From Candidatus Binatia bacterium (GTDB lineage: Bacteria > Desulfobacterota > Binatia > UBA12015): a stretch of DNA of 64,000 nt. Below the pieces are notes generated by a model, which was not told the DNA's origin, made no database searches, and saw nothing but the letters and a program-made list of their open reading frames with translations. The stretch is taken from NCBI GenBank assembly GCA_036563615.1, contig DATCMB010000004.1:164071-228070 (forward strand), read 5' to 3'. Positions 17,277 through 25,157 of the stretch are shown one piece after another. Position numbers and translations under genes: made by a program. Position 1 is the first letter of the stretch; each line of letters starts with the position of its first letter.

Positions 17277-17301
17277 CGCGCCCGCCCGCGCGGCGGGCGC
17301 G
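17277..17301 (+). terminator. GC-rich hairpin after the lipoprotein gene
   Basis: A perfect 10-bp stem, CGCGCCCGCC with GGCGGGCGCG, encloses a five-base loop 22 bases after the stop at 17255. The following bases are not a U-tract, so termination would rest on stem strength or on Rho. Confidence 0.5.
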
Positions 17302-17314
17302 TCGCCTGTCGTCA

Positions 17315-17344
17315 CCGGTAGATGAACGGAAGTTCATCTGCCGG
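17315..17344 (+). promoter_or_regulatory. Perfect hairpin with GGAA tetraloop upstream of the moxR operon
   Basis: The left arm CCGGTAGATGAAC pairs with GTTCATCTGCCGG over 13 positions (one T-G wobble), leaving a four-base GGAA loop, a GNRA tetraloop. As DNA the core AGATGAAC-N4-GTTCATCT is a perfect operator-like palindrome. It lies 80 bases before the moxR-type ATG, in an AT-richer stretch. It could be an mRNA leader structure or a repressor site. Confidence 0.55.
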
Positions 17345-17424
17345 AAAGGAAATCGCGCAGGCGGCGAACGTATCAACCTGGCGAGCGGCGGATACCCCGC
17401 CCGAAGCCAGGAGGATACGGTTCG

Positions 17425-18420
17425 ATGAACGAACAGGTTGCCGTCTTTCCCGCCGACGCGACGAAGCCACAGACGCAGCTCGCGCGCCTGCGCGAGCACT
17501 TGAACACCTGCATCGTCGGCCAGGAGACCCTGATCGACCGGCTGCTGATCGCGCTGCTGGCCGACGGCCATCTTCTGGTCGAGGGCGCGCCGGGTCTCGC
17601 CAAGACCAAGGCGATCCGCGCGCTGGCGCGCGCCATCGAGGGTGACGACCACCGCATCCAGTTCACCCCCGATCTGCTGCCGGCCGACCTGACCGGCACC
17701 GACGTCTACCGCCCGGAGGACGGCAGCTTCGTCTTCCAGCGCGGCCCGATCTTCCACAACCTCGTCCTCGCCGACGAGATCAACCGCGCGCCGGCCAAGG
17801 TGCAGTCGGCGCTGCTCGAGGCGATGGCCGAGCGCCAGGTGACGGTCGGGCGCCACACCTACGCGCTGCCGCGGCTGTTCCTGGTCATGGCGACGCAGAA
17901 CCCGATCGAGCAGGAGGGGACCTACCCGCTGCCCGAGGCGCAGCTCGACCGCTTCCTGATGCACATCCGCGTCGGCTACCCGAACGCGAGCTCGGAGCGG
18001 AAAATCCTCGAGCTGGTGCGCGCCGAGGCCCGCGAGGGCACGACGCCCACCATCCCGACCGTCACGCAGAGCACGATCTTCGCCGCGCGCAACCAGGTGC
18101 TCGACACCTACCTCGCGCCGGCGCTCGAGGAGTACGTCGTCCAGCTCGTCCTCGCGACGCGCGACCCCTCGCCATACGGCGACGACCTCGCCCGGCTCGT
18201 GCGCTGCGGCGCGAGCCCGCGCGGCACCATCGCGCTCGACCGCTGCGCGCGCGCCCACGCCTGGCTGCGCGGCGCCGAGTTCGTCACGCCCGAGGACGTG
18301 CACGCGATCGCCAAGGACGTCCTGCGCCACCGCGTGCTGCTGACCTTCGAGGCCGAGGCCGACGGCGTGACGCCCGACGACTTCATCGACGAGCTGATCC
18401 GCCGCGTCCCGCTCGTCTGA
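17425..18420 (+). CDS. MoxR-family AAA+ ATPase
   Basis: A 331-residue AAA+ chaperone-like ATPase. Walker A is GAPGLAKT (residues 54-61), Walker B LVLADEIN (about 113-120), and the sensor region reads MATQNPIEQEGTYPLPEAQLDRF, the hallmark of MoxR proteins. MoxR ATPases act with VWA-domain proteins to mature or remodel protein complexes. This one is first in a six-gene operon whose members are the classic MoxR/DUF58/Bat set. The ATG at 17425 is preceded by an AGGAGG site at about 17410-17415. The leader carries a strong hairpin at 17315-17344. Confidence 0.93.
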   Translation: MNEQVAVFPADATKPQTQLARLREHLNTCIVGQETLIDRLLIALLADGHLLVEGAPGLAKTKAIRALARAIEGDDHRIQFTPDLLPADLTGTDVYRPEDGSFVFQRGPIFHNLVLADEINRAPAKVQSALLEAMAERQVTVGRHTYALPRLFLVMATQNPIEQEGTYPLPEAQLDRFLMHIRVGYPNASSERKILELVRAEAREGTTPTIPTVTQSTIFAARNQVLDTYLAPALEEYVVQLVLATRDPSPYGDDLARLVRCGASPRGTIALDRCARAHAWLRGAEFVTPEDVHAIAKDVLRHRVLLTFEAEADGVTPDDFIDELIRRVPLV

Positions 18421-18444
18421 CGCCACCCGACTTCGGAGTCCGAC

Positions 18445-19494
18445 ATGCACGAGGGCTACGGCATCACCGCGACCGTCGCGGAGCTCGTCAAGCATAGATC
18501 CGCCGCCGGGCGTCTGCACGGCGCCCCGCGCGGACGCGTCCGCACGCTGCACGCCGGCGTCCACGCCTCGACTTTCCGCGGCCGCGGCATGGAGTTCGAC
18601 GAGACCCGCGCCTACCAGCCGGGCGACGACGTGCGCGCGATCGACTGGCGCGTGACGGCGCGCACCGGCCGCGTCCACACCAAGCTCTTCCACGAGGAGC
18701 GCGAGCGTCCGGTGCTGCTGCTCGTCGACGAGCGGCCGCACATGCGCTTCGGGACGCGCGACGCCTTCAAGTCGGTCGTCGCGGCGCGCGCCGCGGCGGC
18801 GATCGCGTGGTCGGCGCGCGACGCCGGCGACCGCGTCGGCGCGCTGATCCTGTCCGACGCCACGCTGCGCGAGTCGATGACCGCGCCGCAGCGGAGCCGC
18901 GCGCGGCTCCTCCACCTGCTGCGCAAGCTGAGCGACGCCACGTCGCGCACGCCTGCCGTGGCCGGCAACGAGCATCCCCCCTCGCTCGCGGACGCGCTGT
19001 CCTCCCTGGCGCGCTCCAGCCGGCCCGGCACCCTCATCCACGTCATCAGCGACTTCGTCGACCTCGACGACGCGGCCGAGCGCGAGCTCGCCCGCCTCGC
19101 GCGCGGTCGCGAGGTCGCGTGCGTGCTGGTCTACGACCGGCTCGAGGCGGCGCTGCCGTCGGCCTCCGGGCTGCGGGTGAGCGACGGCGAGCGCGTGATC
19201 GAGCTGCCGACGTCGCGCGCCTGGCGCGAGAAGTACGCCGCGCGCTTCGCCGAGCGGCGCGCGCGCCTCGAGCGCATCTGCCGCGAGCGCGGCTTCGGCT
19301 TCGTCGCGCTCGCGACCGGCGACGACGTGCCGTCGGTGCTGCGCGCCGCCGCCGCGCGCCACGTGCGCGGTGCGCATGCGCTCGCGGCTGCCGCCGCGAC
19401 GCCCGCGACGCCGGTCGCTGCGAGGCCCGCCACGGCGGCCCCGATCTCCGAGGCGACGCGCGTGGCGAGGAGAGCACACGGAGGTCTCCGATGA
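18445..19494 (+). CDS. DUF58 domain protein of the MoxR/Bat operon
   Basis: A 349-residue protein with the DUF58 signature: RGRGMEFDETRAYQPGDDV followed by RAIDWRVTARTGRVHTKLF. After this comes a VWA-like fold (VLLLVDERPHMRFG, ALILSDATLRES, LIHVISDFVDLDD) whose MIDAS residues are only partly kept. The last 40 residues are an Ala/Thr/Pro-rich tail. No membrane helix is obvious, so it is probably cytoplasmic. It begins 24 bases after the MoxR gene and its end overlaps the next ATG by four bases. DUF58 proteins are thought to bind the MoxR ATPase; the molecular task is not established. Confidence 0.9.
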   Translation: MHEGYGITATVAELVKHRSAAGRLHGAPRGRVRTLHAGVHASTFRGRGMEFDETRAYQPGDDVRAIDWRVTARTGRVHTKLFHEERERPVLLLVDERPHMRFGTRDAFKSVVAARAAAAIAWSARDAGDRVGALILSDATLRESMTAPQRSRARLLHLLRKLSDATSRTPAVAGNEHPPSLADALSSLARSSRPGTLIHVISDFVDLDDAAERELARLARGREVACVLVYDRLEAALPSASGLRVSDGERVIELPTSRAWREKYAARFAERRARLERICRERGFGFVALATGDDVPSVLRAAAARHVRGAHALAAAAATPATPVAARPATAAPISEATRVARRAHGGLR

Positions 19495-20012
19495 CGCCCA
19501 CCATCGACCCGACCGCCGCCGGCGATCCGCTCGCCGCGCTGCGCGGGCTGCATCTCCCCGAGCCGGTCGGCTTCTGGCCGCCCGCGCCCGGCTGGTGGAT
19601 CGCGGCGGGGTTGCTCGTCGCGTCCGCGGTCGGCGTGTGGCTCTGGCGCCGCGCACGGCGACGCAGCGTCGCGCGGCACGCGCTGCGCGAGCTCGACGCG
19701 CTCGCGGTGCGCAGCGGAACGGAGGACCTGCAGGCGCTCGCGACCGCGGTGTCGGAGCTGCTGCGCCGTCTCGCGCTGGTCCGCTTCGGACGCGCGCGGG
19801 TCGCCGCGCTGCACGGCCGCGCCTGGCAGAGCTTCCTCTCCGAGACCGCGCCCCGCTCGCGTCGCGCGCGCTTCGACGCCGACGCCGGACTCCTGCTGTC
19901 GCTCGCGCCCTACGCGCCGGCGGGCGCCGAGTGCTTGACGCTCGCCGGCGCCACCCTCGATCGCGCGGGTCTGCTCGCGGCGGCCCGCGCGTGGATCAAG
20001 GAGAACGCATGA
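19491..20012 (+). CDS. DUF4381-type single-helix membrane protein
   Basis: A 173-residue protein. The ATG at 19491 overlaps the preceding stop (ATGA) and follows a GGAGG site. The N-terminal segment LRGLHLPEPVGFWPPAPGWW leads into one membrane helix (about residues 35-52) and then a basic, helical cytoplasmic domain with LSELLRRLAL-like and RVAALHGRAWQSFL segments. This layout and position match the DUF4381 genes that sit between DUF58 and BatA in MoxR operons. Its stop overlaps the batA start by four bases. Function is unknown. Confidence 0.82.
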   Translation: MTPTIDPTAAGDPLAALRGLHLPEPVGFWPPAPGWWIAAGLLVASAVGVWLWRRARRRSVARHALRELDALAVRSGTEDLQALATAVSELLRRLALVRFGRARVAALHGRAWQSFLSETAPRSRRARFDADAGLLLSLAPYAPAGAECLTLAGATLDRAGLLAAARAWIKENA

Positions 20013-21031
20013 TCGAGCTCGCCTGGCCGTGGGCCTTCGCCCTCCTGCCGCTGCCGTTCGTCGTGCGCGCGCTGCTGCCCGCCGCGCCGCTCGGGCGCGC
20101 GGGCGCGCTGCGCGTCCCGTTCTTCGCCCGTCTCGCGACGACCGAAGCCGGCCCACACGCCGGCACGCGTCGTCGCTGGCTGCTCGGCGCGATGACGCTC
20201 GCCTGGGTCGCGCTGGTCGCCGCCGCCGCGCGCCCGCAGTGGGTCGGCGAGCCGCTGCCGCTTCCCGCCGAGGGACGCGACCTGATGCTGGTCACCGACA
20301 TCTCGGGCAGCATGGCGCGCGACGACTTCACGCTCGGCGGCGTGCCGACCGACCGCCTGACCGTCGTCAAGCAAGTCGCCGACGAGTTCATCGCGCGCCG
20401 CGAAGGCGACCGCGTCGGCCTCGTGCTGTTCGGCACGCGGCCGTACCTGCAGGCGCCGCTCACCTTCGACCGCGACACCGTGCGCACGCTGCTCGACGAG
20501 GCCCAGGTCGGACTCGCCGGCGACGAGACCGCGCTCGGTGACGCGCTCGGCATGGCCGTCAAGCGCCTGCGCGAGCGTCCGGCCGAGAGCCGCGTCGTCG
20601 TGCTGCTGACCGACGGCGCGAGCAACGCCGGCACGCTCGACCCGCGCCAGGCCGCGAAGATCGCCGCCGAGGAAGGGATCCGGGTCTACACGATCGGCGT
20701 CGGCGCGGACGCGATGGCGGTCGCGACGCCGTTCGGCCGCCGCGTCGTCGACCCGTCCGCCGACCTCGACGAGGAGACGCTGCAGGCGATCGCCGACGAG
20801 ACCGGCGGCGCGTACTTCCGCGCGAAGAACGTCGAGGGCCTGGCGACCATCTACCGCAAGATCGACGAGCTCGAGCCCGCGACCGCCGAGCCGCTCTACC
20901 TGCGGCCGACCAAGGAGCTCTTCCCGTGGCCGCTCGGCGTCGCGCTCGCGCTCACGCTCGGCATCGGCGCCGCGCTCGCGCGACCGTTCGCGACGTTCGG
21001 CGCGACGTCGAGCTCGGAGGTGCTGTCGTGA
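20009..21031 (+). CDS. batA: BatA-like VWA-domain membrane protein
   Basis: A 340-residue protein with two N-terminal hydrophobic segments, a periplasmic or cytoplasmic VWA domain and a C-terminal helix (PLGVALALTLGIGAALA). The MIDAS metal site is intact: DISGS at residues 97-101, then VLLTDGASNAG further on. VWA domains of this type bind partner proteins through a metal ion. In Bacteroides the Bat genes were first linked to aerotolerance; in other bacteria they are linked to stress survival. Both ends overlap neighbours by four bases, so the operon is translationally coupled. Confidence 0.9.
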   Translation: MIELAWPWAFALLPLPFVVRALLPAAPLGRAGALRVPFFARLATTEAGPHAGTRRRWLLGAMTLAWVALVAAAARPQWVGEPLPLPAEGRDLMLVTDISGSMARDDFTLGGVPTDRLTVVKQVADEFIARREGDRVGLVLFGTRPYLQAPLTFDRDTVRTLLDEAQVGLAGDETALGDALGMAVKRLRERPAESRVVVLLTDGASNAGTLDPRQAAKIAAEEGIRVYTIGVGADAMAVATPFGRRVVDPSADLDEETLQAIADETGGAYFRAKNVEGLATIYRKIDELEPATAEPLYLRPTKELFPWPLGVALALTLGIGAALARPFATFGATSSSEVLS

Positions 21032-23028
21032 TTCCGGAGAGCTTCCACTTCCTGCGCCCGGCGTGGCTGCTCGCGCTCGTGCCGGTCGCGCTGCTGCTGT
21101 GGCTGGGTCTGCGCTCGACGACCCGCGCCAGCGCGTGGCGGCGCGTGGTCGACGAGCACCTGCTGCGCCACCTGATGCTGACCGACGGCGGCACGGCGCG
21201 CCGCTGGCCGCTCGCCGCGGCCGGCGTGGCGCTCGCGGCGGCCTGCGTCGCGCTCGCCGGCCCCGCCTGGGAGCGCGTCCCGCAGCCGACCTTCACCGCG
21301 TCGCAGCCGGTCGTCGTCGCGCTCGACATGTCGCCGTCGATGGCGGCGAGCGACGTGCGGCCCTCGCGCCTCGGGCGCGCGCGCCACGAGCTGCACGACG
21401 TGCTCGAGCGCACGCGCGGCGGCCAGGTCGGGCTCGTCCTCTACACGGACGACGCCTTCGTCGCCTCGCCGCTCACCGACGACGCGCGCGTCATCGAAGA
21501 GATGGTGCCGTCGCTCGAGATGGGGCTCATGCCGCCGCGGCCGGCGCGCGCCGATCTCGCGATCGCTCGCGCGAGCACGCTGCTCGAGCAGGCCGGCGTC
21601 GCGTCGGGCGACATCCTGCTCTTGACGGCCGGCGTGGATCAGCGTCGCGACGAGACGCTCGCCGCGGCGCGCGCGGCGGCCGCGCGCGGGCACCGCGTGT
21701 CGGTGCTCGGCGTCGGCGAGCGCGACGGCCTCGACGTCGAAGCGCTCGAGCAGCTCGCCCGCGCGGGCGGCGGCCGCTTCGCCGTGCTCACCGCCGACGA
21801 CGCGGACCTCGAGGTCGTGCTGCCGCGTCGCGCAGCGACCGGCGGCGCGCTCGCGCCCGGCGCGTCGAGCGCCCAGGCCGACGTCTGGCGCGACGCCGGC
21901 GTCTACCTCGTGCTGATCCCGCTGCTGCTCGCACCCCTCGCCTTCCGCCGCGGGCTCGTCGCCGCGGTGGCGCTGGCACTGCTCGCGGCGGCCCCGGCGC
22001 GCGCCGAGGCGAGCGTGTGGAGCGACCTGTGGAGCCGCCGCGACCAGCAGGCGCAGCGCGCGCTCCAGGCGGGCGATCCCGCGACCGCGGCGCAGCTCTT
22101 CGAGGATCCCGCGTGGAAGGCGGCGGCGCAGTACGAGAGCGGCGACTTCGCCGCCGCGGTCGAGGCCTACCGCCAGCTGCCGGGCGACGACAACGTCTAC
22201 AACCTCGGCAACGCGCTCGCGCGCTCGGGCCAGCTCGAGGAGGCGATCGCCGCCTACGATCGCGTGCTGGCGAGCGTCCCCGACCACGCGGACGCGAAGT
22301 TCAACCGCGACCTCGTGCAGAAGCTGCTCGACCAGCGCCGCCAGCAAGAGCAGCAGCAGCAGCAGCAGCAGCGCGAGCCGCAGGAGCAAAGCTCCGGCGG
22401 TGGCTCGCAGCAGGAGAACGAGCAGAGCGAGCAAGCACGAAACGAGCGCGGGCAGGACGAGAGCGCGCAAGGCCAGAGCGGCGACGGCGGCACGGACGCA
22501 CAGGCGTCGGCCGAGCAGCAGGAGCCGCAGTCCGGCTCGTCCGCGGACGAGTCGCGCAGCGCCGACGCCGGCGGCGAGCAGTTCGAGCCGCAGCCGGCCG
22601 AGCCGCAGACCGCGCAAGGGTCCGAGGAGCAGCCCGAGAGCCAGCAGGACGGCGCGCAGGCGAGCGCGCGTCGAGCATCCGACGACGGCGCGTCCCCCGA
22701 GGACGACGCCGCGGACGGCGCTGCCGCGCGCGCCGAGCAGAACGCGAACGACGAGCAGGCCGAGCAGGATCGCTCGCTCGCCGAGCGCCTCACGCAGGCC
22801 CTGCAGGGCGACGAGGCGCAGGACGACGCCAATGCGGAGCAGCCCGAGGAGCCGCGCGAGCAGGCGCAGGGCGCCGGCAGCGGTCGTCCGCTGACCGAGC
22901 GCGAGCAGGCGCGCGAGCAGGCGCTGCGCGCGATCCCCGACGATCCCGGCGGGCTCCTGCGCGCCAAGATCCGCCGCCACTACGCCGAGAAACGCTACTC
23001 GCAACGGGAGGACATCTCGCCATGGTGA
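21028..23028 (+). CDS. batB: BatB-BatC fusion: VWA domain, TPR repeats and a Gln/Glu-rich tail
   Basis: The GTG at 21028 overlaps the batA stop (GTGA) and gives 666 residues. Residues 1-85 hold two membrane helices, 90-270 a VWA domain with MIDAS DMSPS (100-104), and about 295-330 another helix pair. Residues 345-433 are TPR-like (YESGDFAAAVEAYRQL, then NVYNLGNALARSGQLEEAI), the BatC part. From about 440 to 640 the chain is low complexity, rich in Gln, Glu, Ala and Ser, including a run of seven Gln encoded by CAG repeats. BatB and BatC are separate genes in many species, so this is a fusion. It ends seven bases into the next gene. Confidence 0.88.
   Translation: MIPESFHFLRPAWLLALVPVALLLWLGLRSTTRASAWRRVVDEHLLRHLMLTDGGTARRWPLAAAGVALAAACVALAGPAWERVPQPTFTASQPVVVALDMSPSMAASDVRPSRLGRARHELHDVLERTRGGQVGLVLYTDDAFVASPLTDDARVIEEMVPSLEMGLMPPRPARADLAIARASTLLEQAGVASGDILLLTAGVDQRRDETLAAARAAAARGHRVSVLGVGERDGLDVEALEQLARAGGGRFAVLTADDADLEVVLPRRAATGGALAPGASSAQADVWRDAGVYLVLIPLLLAPLAFRRGLVAAVALALLAAAPARAEASVWSDLWSRRDQQAQRALQAGDPATAAQLFEDPAWKAAAQYESGDFAAAVEAYRQLPGDDNVYNLGNALARSGQLEEAIAAYDRVLASVPDHADAKFNRDLVQKLLDQRRQQEQQQQQQQREPQEQSSGGGSQQENEQSEQARNERGQDESAQGQSGDGGTDAQASAEQQEPQSGSSADESRSADAGGEQFEPQPAEPQTAQGSEEQPESQQDGAQASARRASDDGASPEDDAADGAAARAEQNANDEQAEQDRSLAERLTQALQGDEAQDDANAEQPEEPREQAQGAGSGRPLTEREQAREQALRAIPDDPGGLLRAKIRRHYAEKRYSQREDISPW
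22351..22371 (+). repeat. (CAG)7 microsatellite
   Basis: Seven CAG codons in a row encode a Gln tract in the low-complexity tail of the BatB-BatC protein. In-frame slippage would change tract length without truncating the product. Confidence 0.85.
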
Positions 23029-25043
23029 TTCGATCGACTTCTTGCCGCCGCGCGCTCGCAGCGCTGGCTGCGGTCGCGATCGTCGCGAGCGCAGGCGTCG
23101 CGAGCGCCGCGGTCCACGCGAGCCTCGACCGCGACGTCGTGCACGAGGATGACACCTTGCGCTTGACGCTGTCGGGCGACGCGCAGGGCGAGCCCGACCT
23201 CACGCCGCTCGCCCGGGACTTCGAGATCCTCGGCACGCAGCAGAGCCACAGCGTGAGCATCGTGAACGGCCGGGTCGACGCGAAGCGCGAGCTCGAGGTG
23301 CTGCTGCGGCCGAAGCGTTCCGGCGAGCTCGAGATCCCGGCGCTGCGCGTCGGCGACGAGAGCACCACGCCGCTGACCGTCTCGGTGCTCGACGCCGCTG
23401 CGGCGCCGGGCGCGAGCCGCGGCACGACGGGCGCGGGCCGCGGCGCGACGAGCGCGGGCCGCGGCGCCGCGGGCACGGCGAGCAACGCCGCGTCCGTCAC
23501 CGACCGCCACGACGCGCCGGATCTGTTCGTCGAGGCCACCGTCGATCGCGACGACCCGTTCGTCCAGGGCGAGGTGCGCTACACGGTGCGCGTCTTCGAC
23601 GGCGTCGGCATCCGCGAGGGCGCGCTCACCGAGCCCGCGGCGGACGGCGTGCGCGTCGAGCCGCGCGGCGACACGCGGACGTACGAAGAGATCGTCGACG
23701 GACGGCGCTACGTCGTGCACGAGCGCGAGTACGCGCTCTACCCGCAGGAGAGCGGCACGGTGACGATCCCGCCGGTCGTGCTGCAGGCGCGCGTCCGCGA
23801 CCCGCAGCGCGGCGCCGCGCGCTCGCCGTTCGACGACGCGTTCGACGACGCCTTCGGCGGCTTCCCGGGCGACGACGTCCTCGCCGAGATGCTCGCCCGC
23901 ATGCGCTCGCGCTCGTTCTTCGGCTCGTCGCTGATCGACCGCATGATGAACCCGGGGCGCGAGGTGCGCGTGCGCTCGAACCCGGTCGAGCTCTCGGTGC
24001 AGGCGCGTCCCGCCGACGCGGGTCAAGGCTGGTTCCTGCCCGCGCGCTCGGTGACGCTCGAGGAGAGCTGGCGTCCGGCGCAGCCGACCTTCCGGGTTGG
24101 CGAGACCGTGCGGCGCACGATCCTGCTGCGCGCCGAGGGCGCGTCCGCCGCGCAGCTCCCGCCGCTCGAGGTGACGACGCCCGACGGCATCCGCCAGTAC
24201 GCGGCCGGAACGCCGCGGACGACCTCGGGCAGCGACGTCGCCGAGTCCGTGCACACCTTCGAGCTCGTGCCGACGCGCGCCGGCACCTTCACGCTGCCCG
24301 CCGTCGAGGTCGAGTGGTGGGACGTCGAGGCGAAGGTCGCGCGCACGGCGACGCTGCCGGCGCAGACCATCGAGGTGCTGCCGGCGCCGGGCACGCAGCA
24401 CGCGGATGCGGGCTCGGCTGCGGCGCCTGCCGCGAAGGGCGCCGCGTCCGTCGCCGCGCCGGCGTCGGAGGTCGCGACCGGTGCCGCGTCCGGCGTCCCG
24501 TCGAGCGTCAAGGATGCCGTCGCAACCGGCGACGACACGCTGCCCTCCGAGCTCACCGCGCTCGCGACGCATCCGGCGGTGCTCGCCGCCGGCGCCGTCG
24601 CGGTCCTGCTGCTCCTCCTCGCCGCGACGTGGCGGCTCGCGCGTCGCACCCCCGCCGCCGATGCCGCCACGGCGAGCGGCGCGTCGCCCGCCGCCTCGCA
24701 CGTCGCCCCGCGCGCCCTGGTCGATGCCCTCCGCCAGGCGTGCGCGAGCGGCGACGCGCGGGCGGCGCGCGACGCGCTCGTTGCGTGGGGCCGCGCCGAG
24801 TGGCCGCACGCGGCGCCGGCGACCGCGCGCGAGGTGGCGCGCCGTCTCGGCCACGCGGGACTGAAGCGCGCGGTCGAGCGGCTCGACGACGCGCTCTACG
24901 CGCCGCGCGGCGCCGCGTTCGACGGCGACGCGCTGTGGCGCGAGTTCCGCACGGCGCGCGGTCGGCGCGCACGCGATGCGCACGACGACGCGGCGACGCC
25001 GCTTCCCCCGCTCTACCCGACCTCGTCCGCCTGCATCTCCTAG
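23022..25043 (+). CDS. batD: BatD-like membrane protein
   Basis: A 673-residue protein. Residues 1-26 are a signal peptide (ending VASAAVHA). The periplasmic part has several beta-sandwich domains of the BatD type (HASLDRDVVHEDDTLRL, then RPKRSGELEIPALRVG and the YPQESGTVTIPPVVLQA repeat of the same theme). A Gly/Ala/Thr/Arg-rich linker occurs at about 125-165. One membrane helix (AVLAAGAVAVLLLLLAATW) near residue 530 is followed by a helical cytoplasmic domain. The ATG at 23022 overlaps the BatB-BatC gene by seven bases. It closes the operon; a large hairpin follows. Confidence 0.88.
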   Translation: MVIRSTSCRRALAALAAVAIVASAGVASAAVHASLDRDVVHEDDTLRLTLSGDAQGEPDLTPLARDFEILGTQQSHSVSIVNGRVDAKRELEVLLRPKRSGELEIPALRVGDESTTPLTVSVLDAAAAPGASRGTTGAGRGATSAGRGAAGTASNAASVTDRHDAPDLFVEATVDRDDPFVQGEVRYTVRVFDGVGIREGALTEPAADGVRVEPRGDTRTYEEIVDGRRYVVHEREYALYPQESGTVTIPPVVLQARVRDPQRGAARSPFDDAFDDAFGGFPGDDVLAEMLARMRSRSFFGSSLIDRMMNPGREVRVRSNPVELSVQARPADAGQGWFLPARSVTLEESWRPAQPTFRVGETVRRTILLRAEGASAAQLPPLEVTTPDGIRQYAAGTPRTTSGSDVAESVHTFELVPTRAGTFTLPAVEVEWWDVEAKVARTATLPAQTIEVLPAPGTQHADAGSAAAPAAKGAASVAAPASEVATGAASGVPSSVKDAVATGDDTLPSELTALATHPAVLAAGAVAVLLLLLAATWRLARRTPAADAATASGASPAASHVAPRALVDALRQACASGDARAARDALVAWGRAEWPHAAPATAREVARRLGHAGLKRAVERLDDALYAPRGAAFDGDALWREFRTARGRRARDAHDDAATPLPPLYPTSSACIS

Positions 25044-25067
25044 CCGCGAGCGGGACGTAGAAACCAC

Positions 25068-25115
25068 GACGGGCGCGAACGACCCCGGCAATCCACCGGG
25101 GCCGTCGCGCCCGTC
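25068..25115. terminator. Long hairpin between convergent batD and a CAP-domain gene
   Basis: GACGGGCGCGA (25068-25078) pairs with TCGCGCCCGTC (25105-25115). An inner CCCCGG/CCGGGG pair caps it with a seven-base loop. On the minus strand a short T-rich stretch follows. It lies between two convergent genes and could serve both. Confidence 0.6.
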
Positions 25116-25157
25116 CGTGCGCCGCGGCTCGGCCGCGGCTCGCCGCCCCAGACGGCG

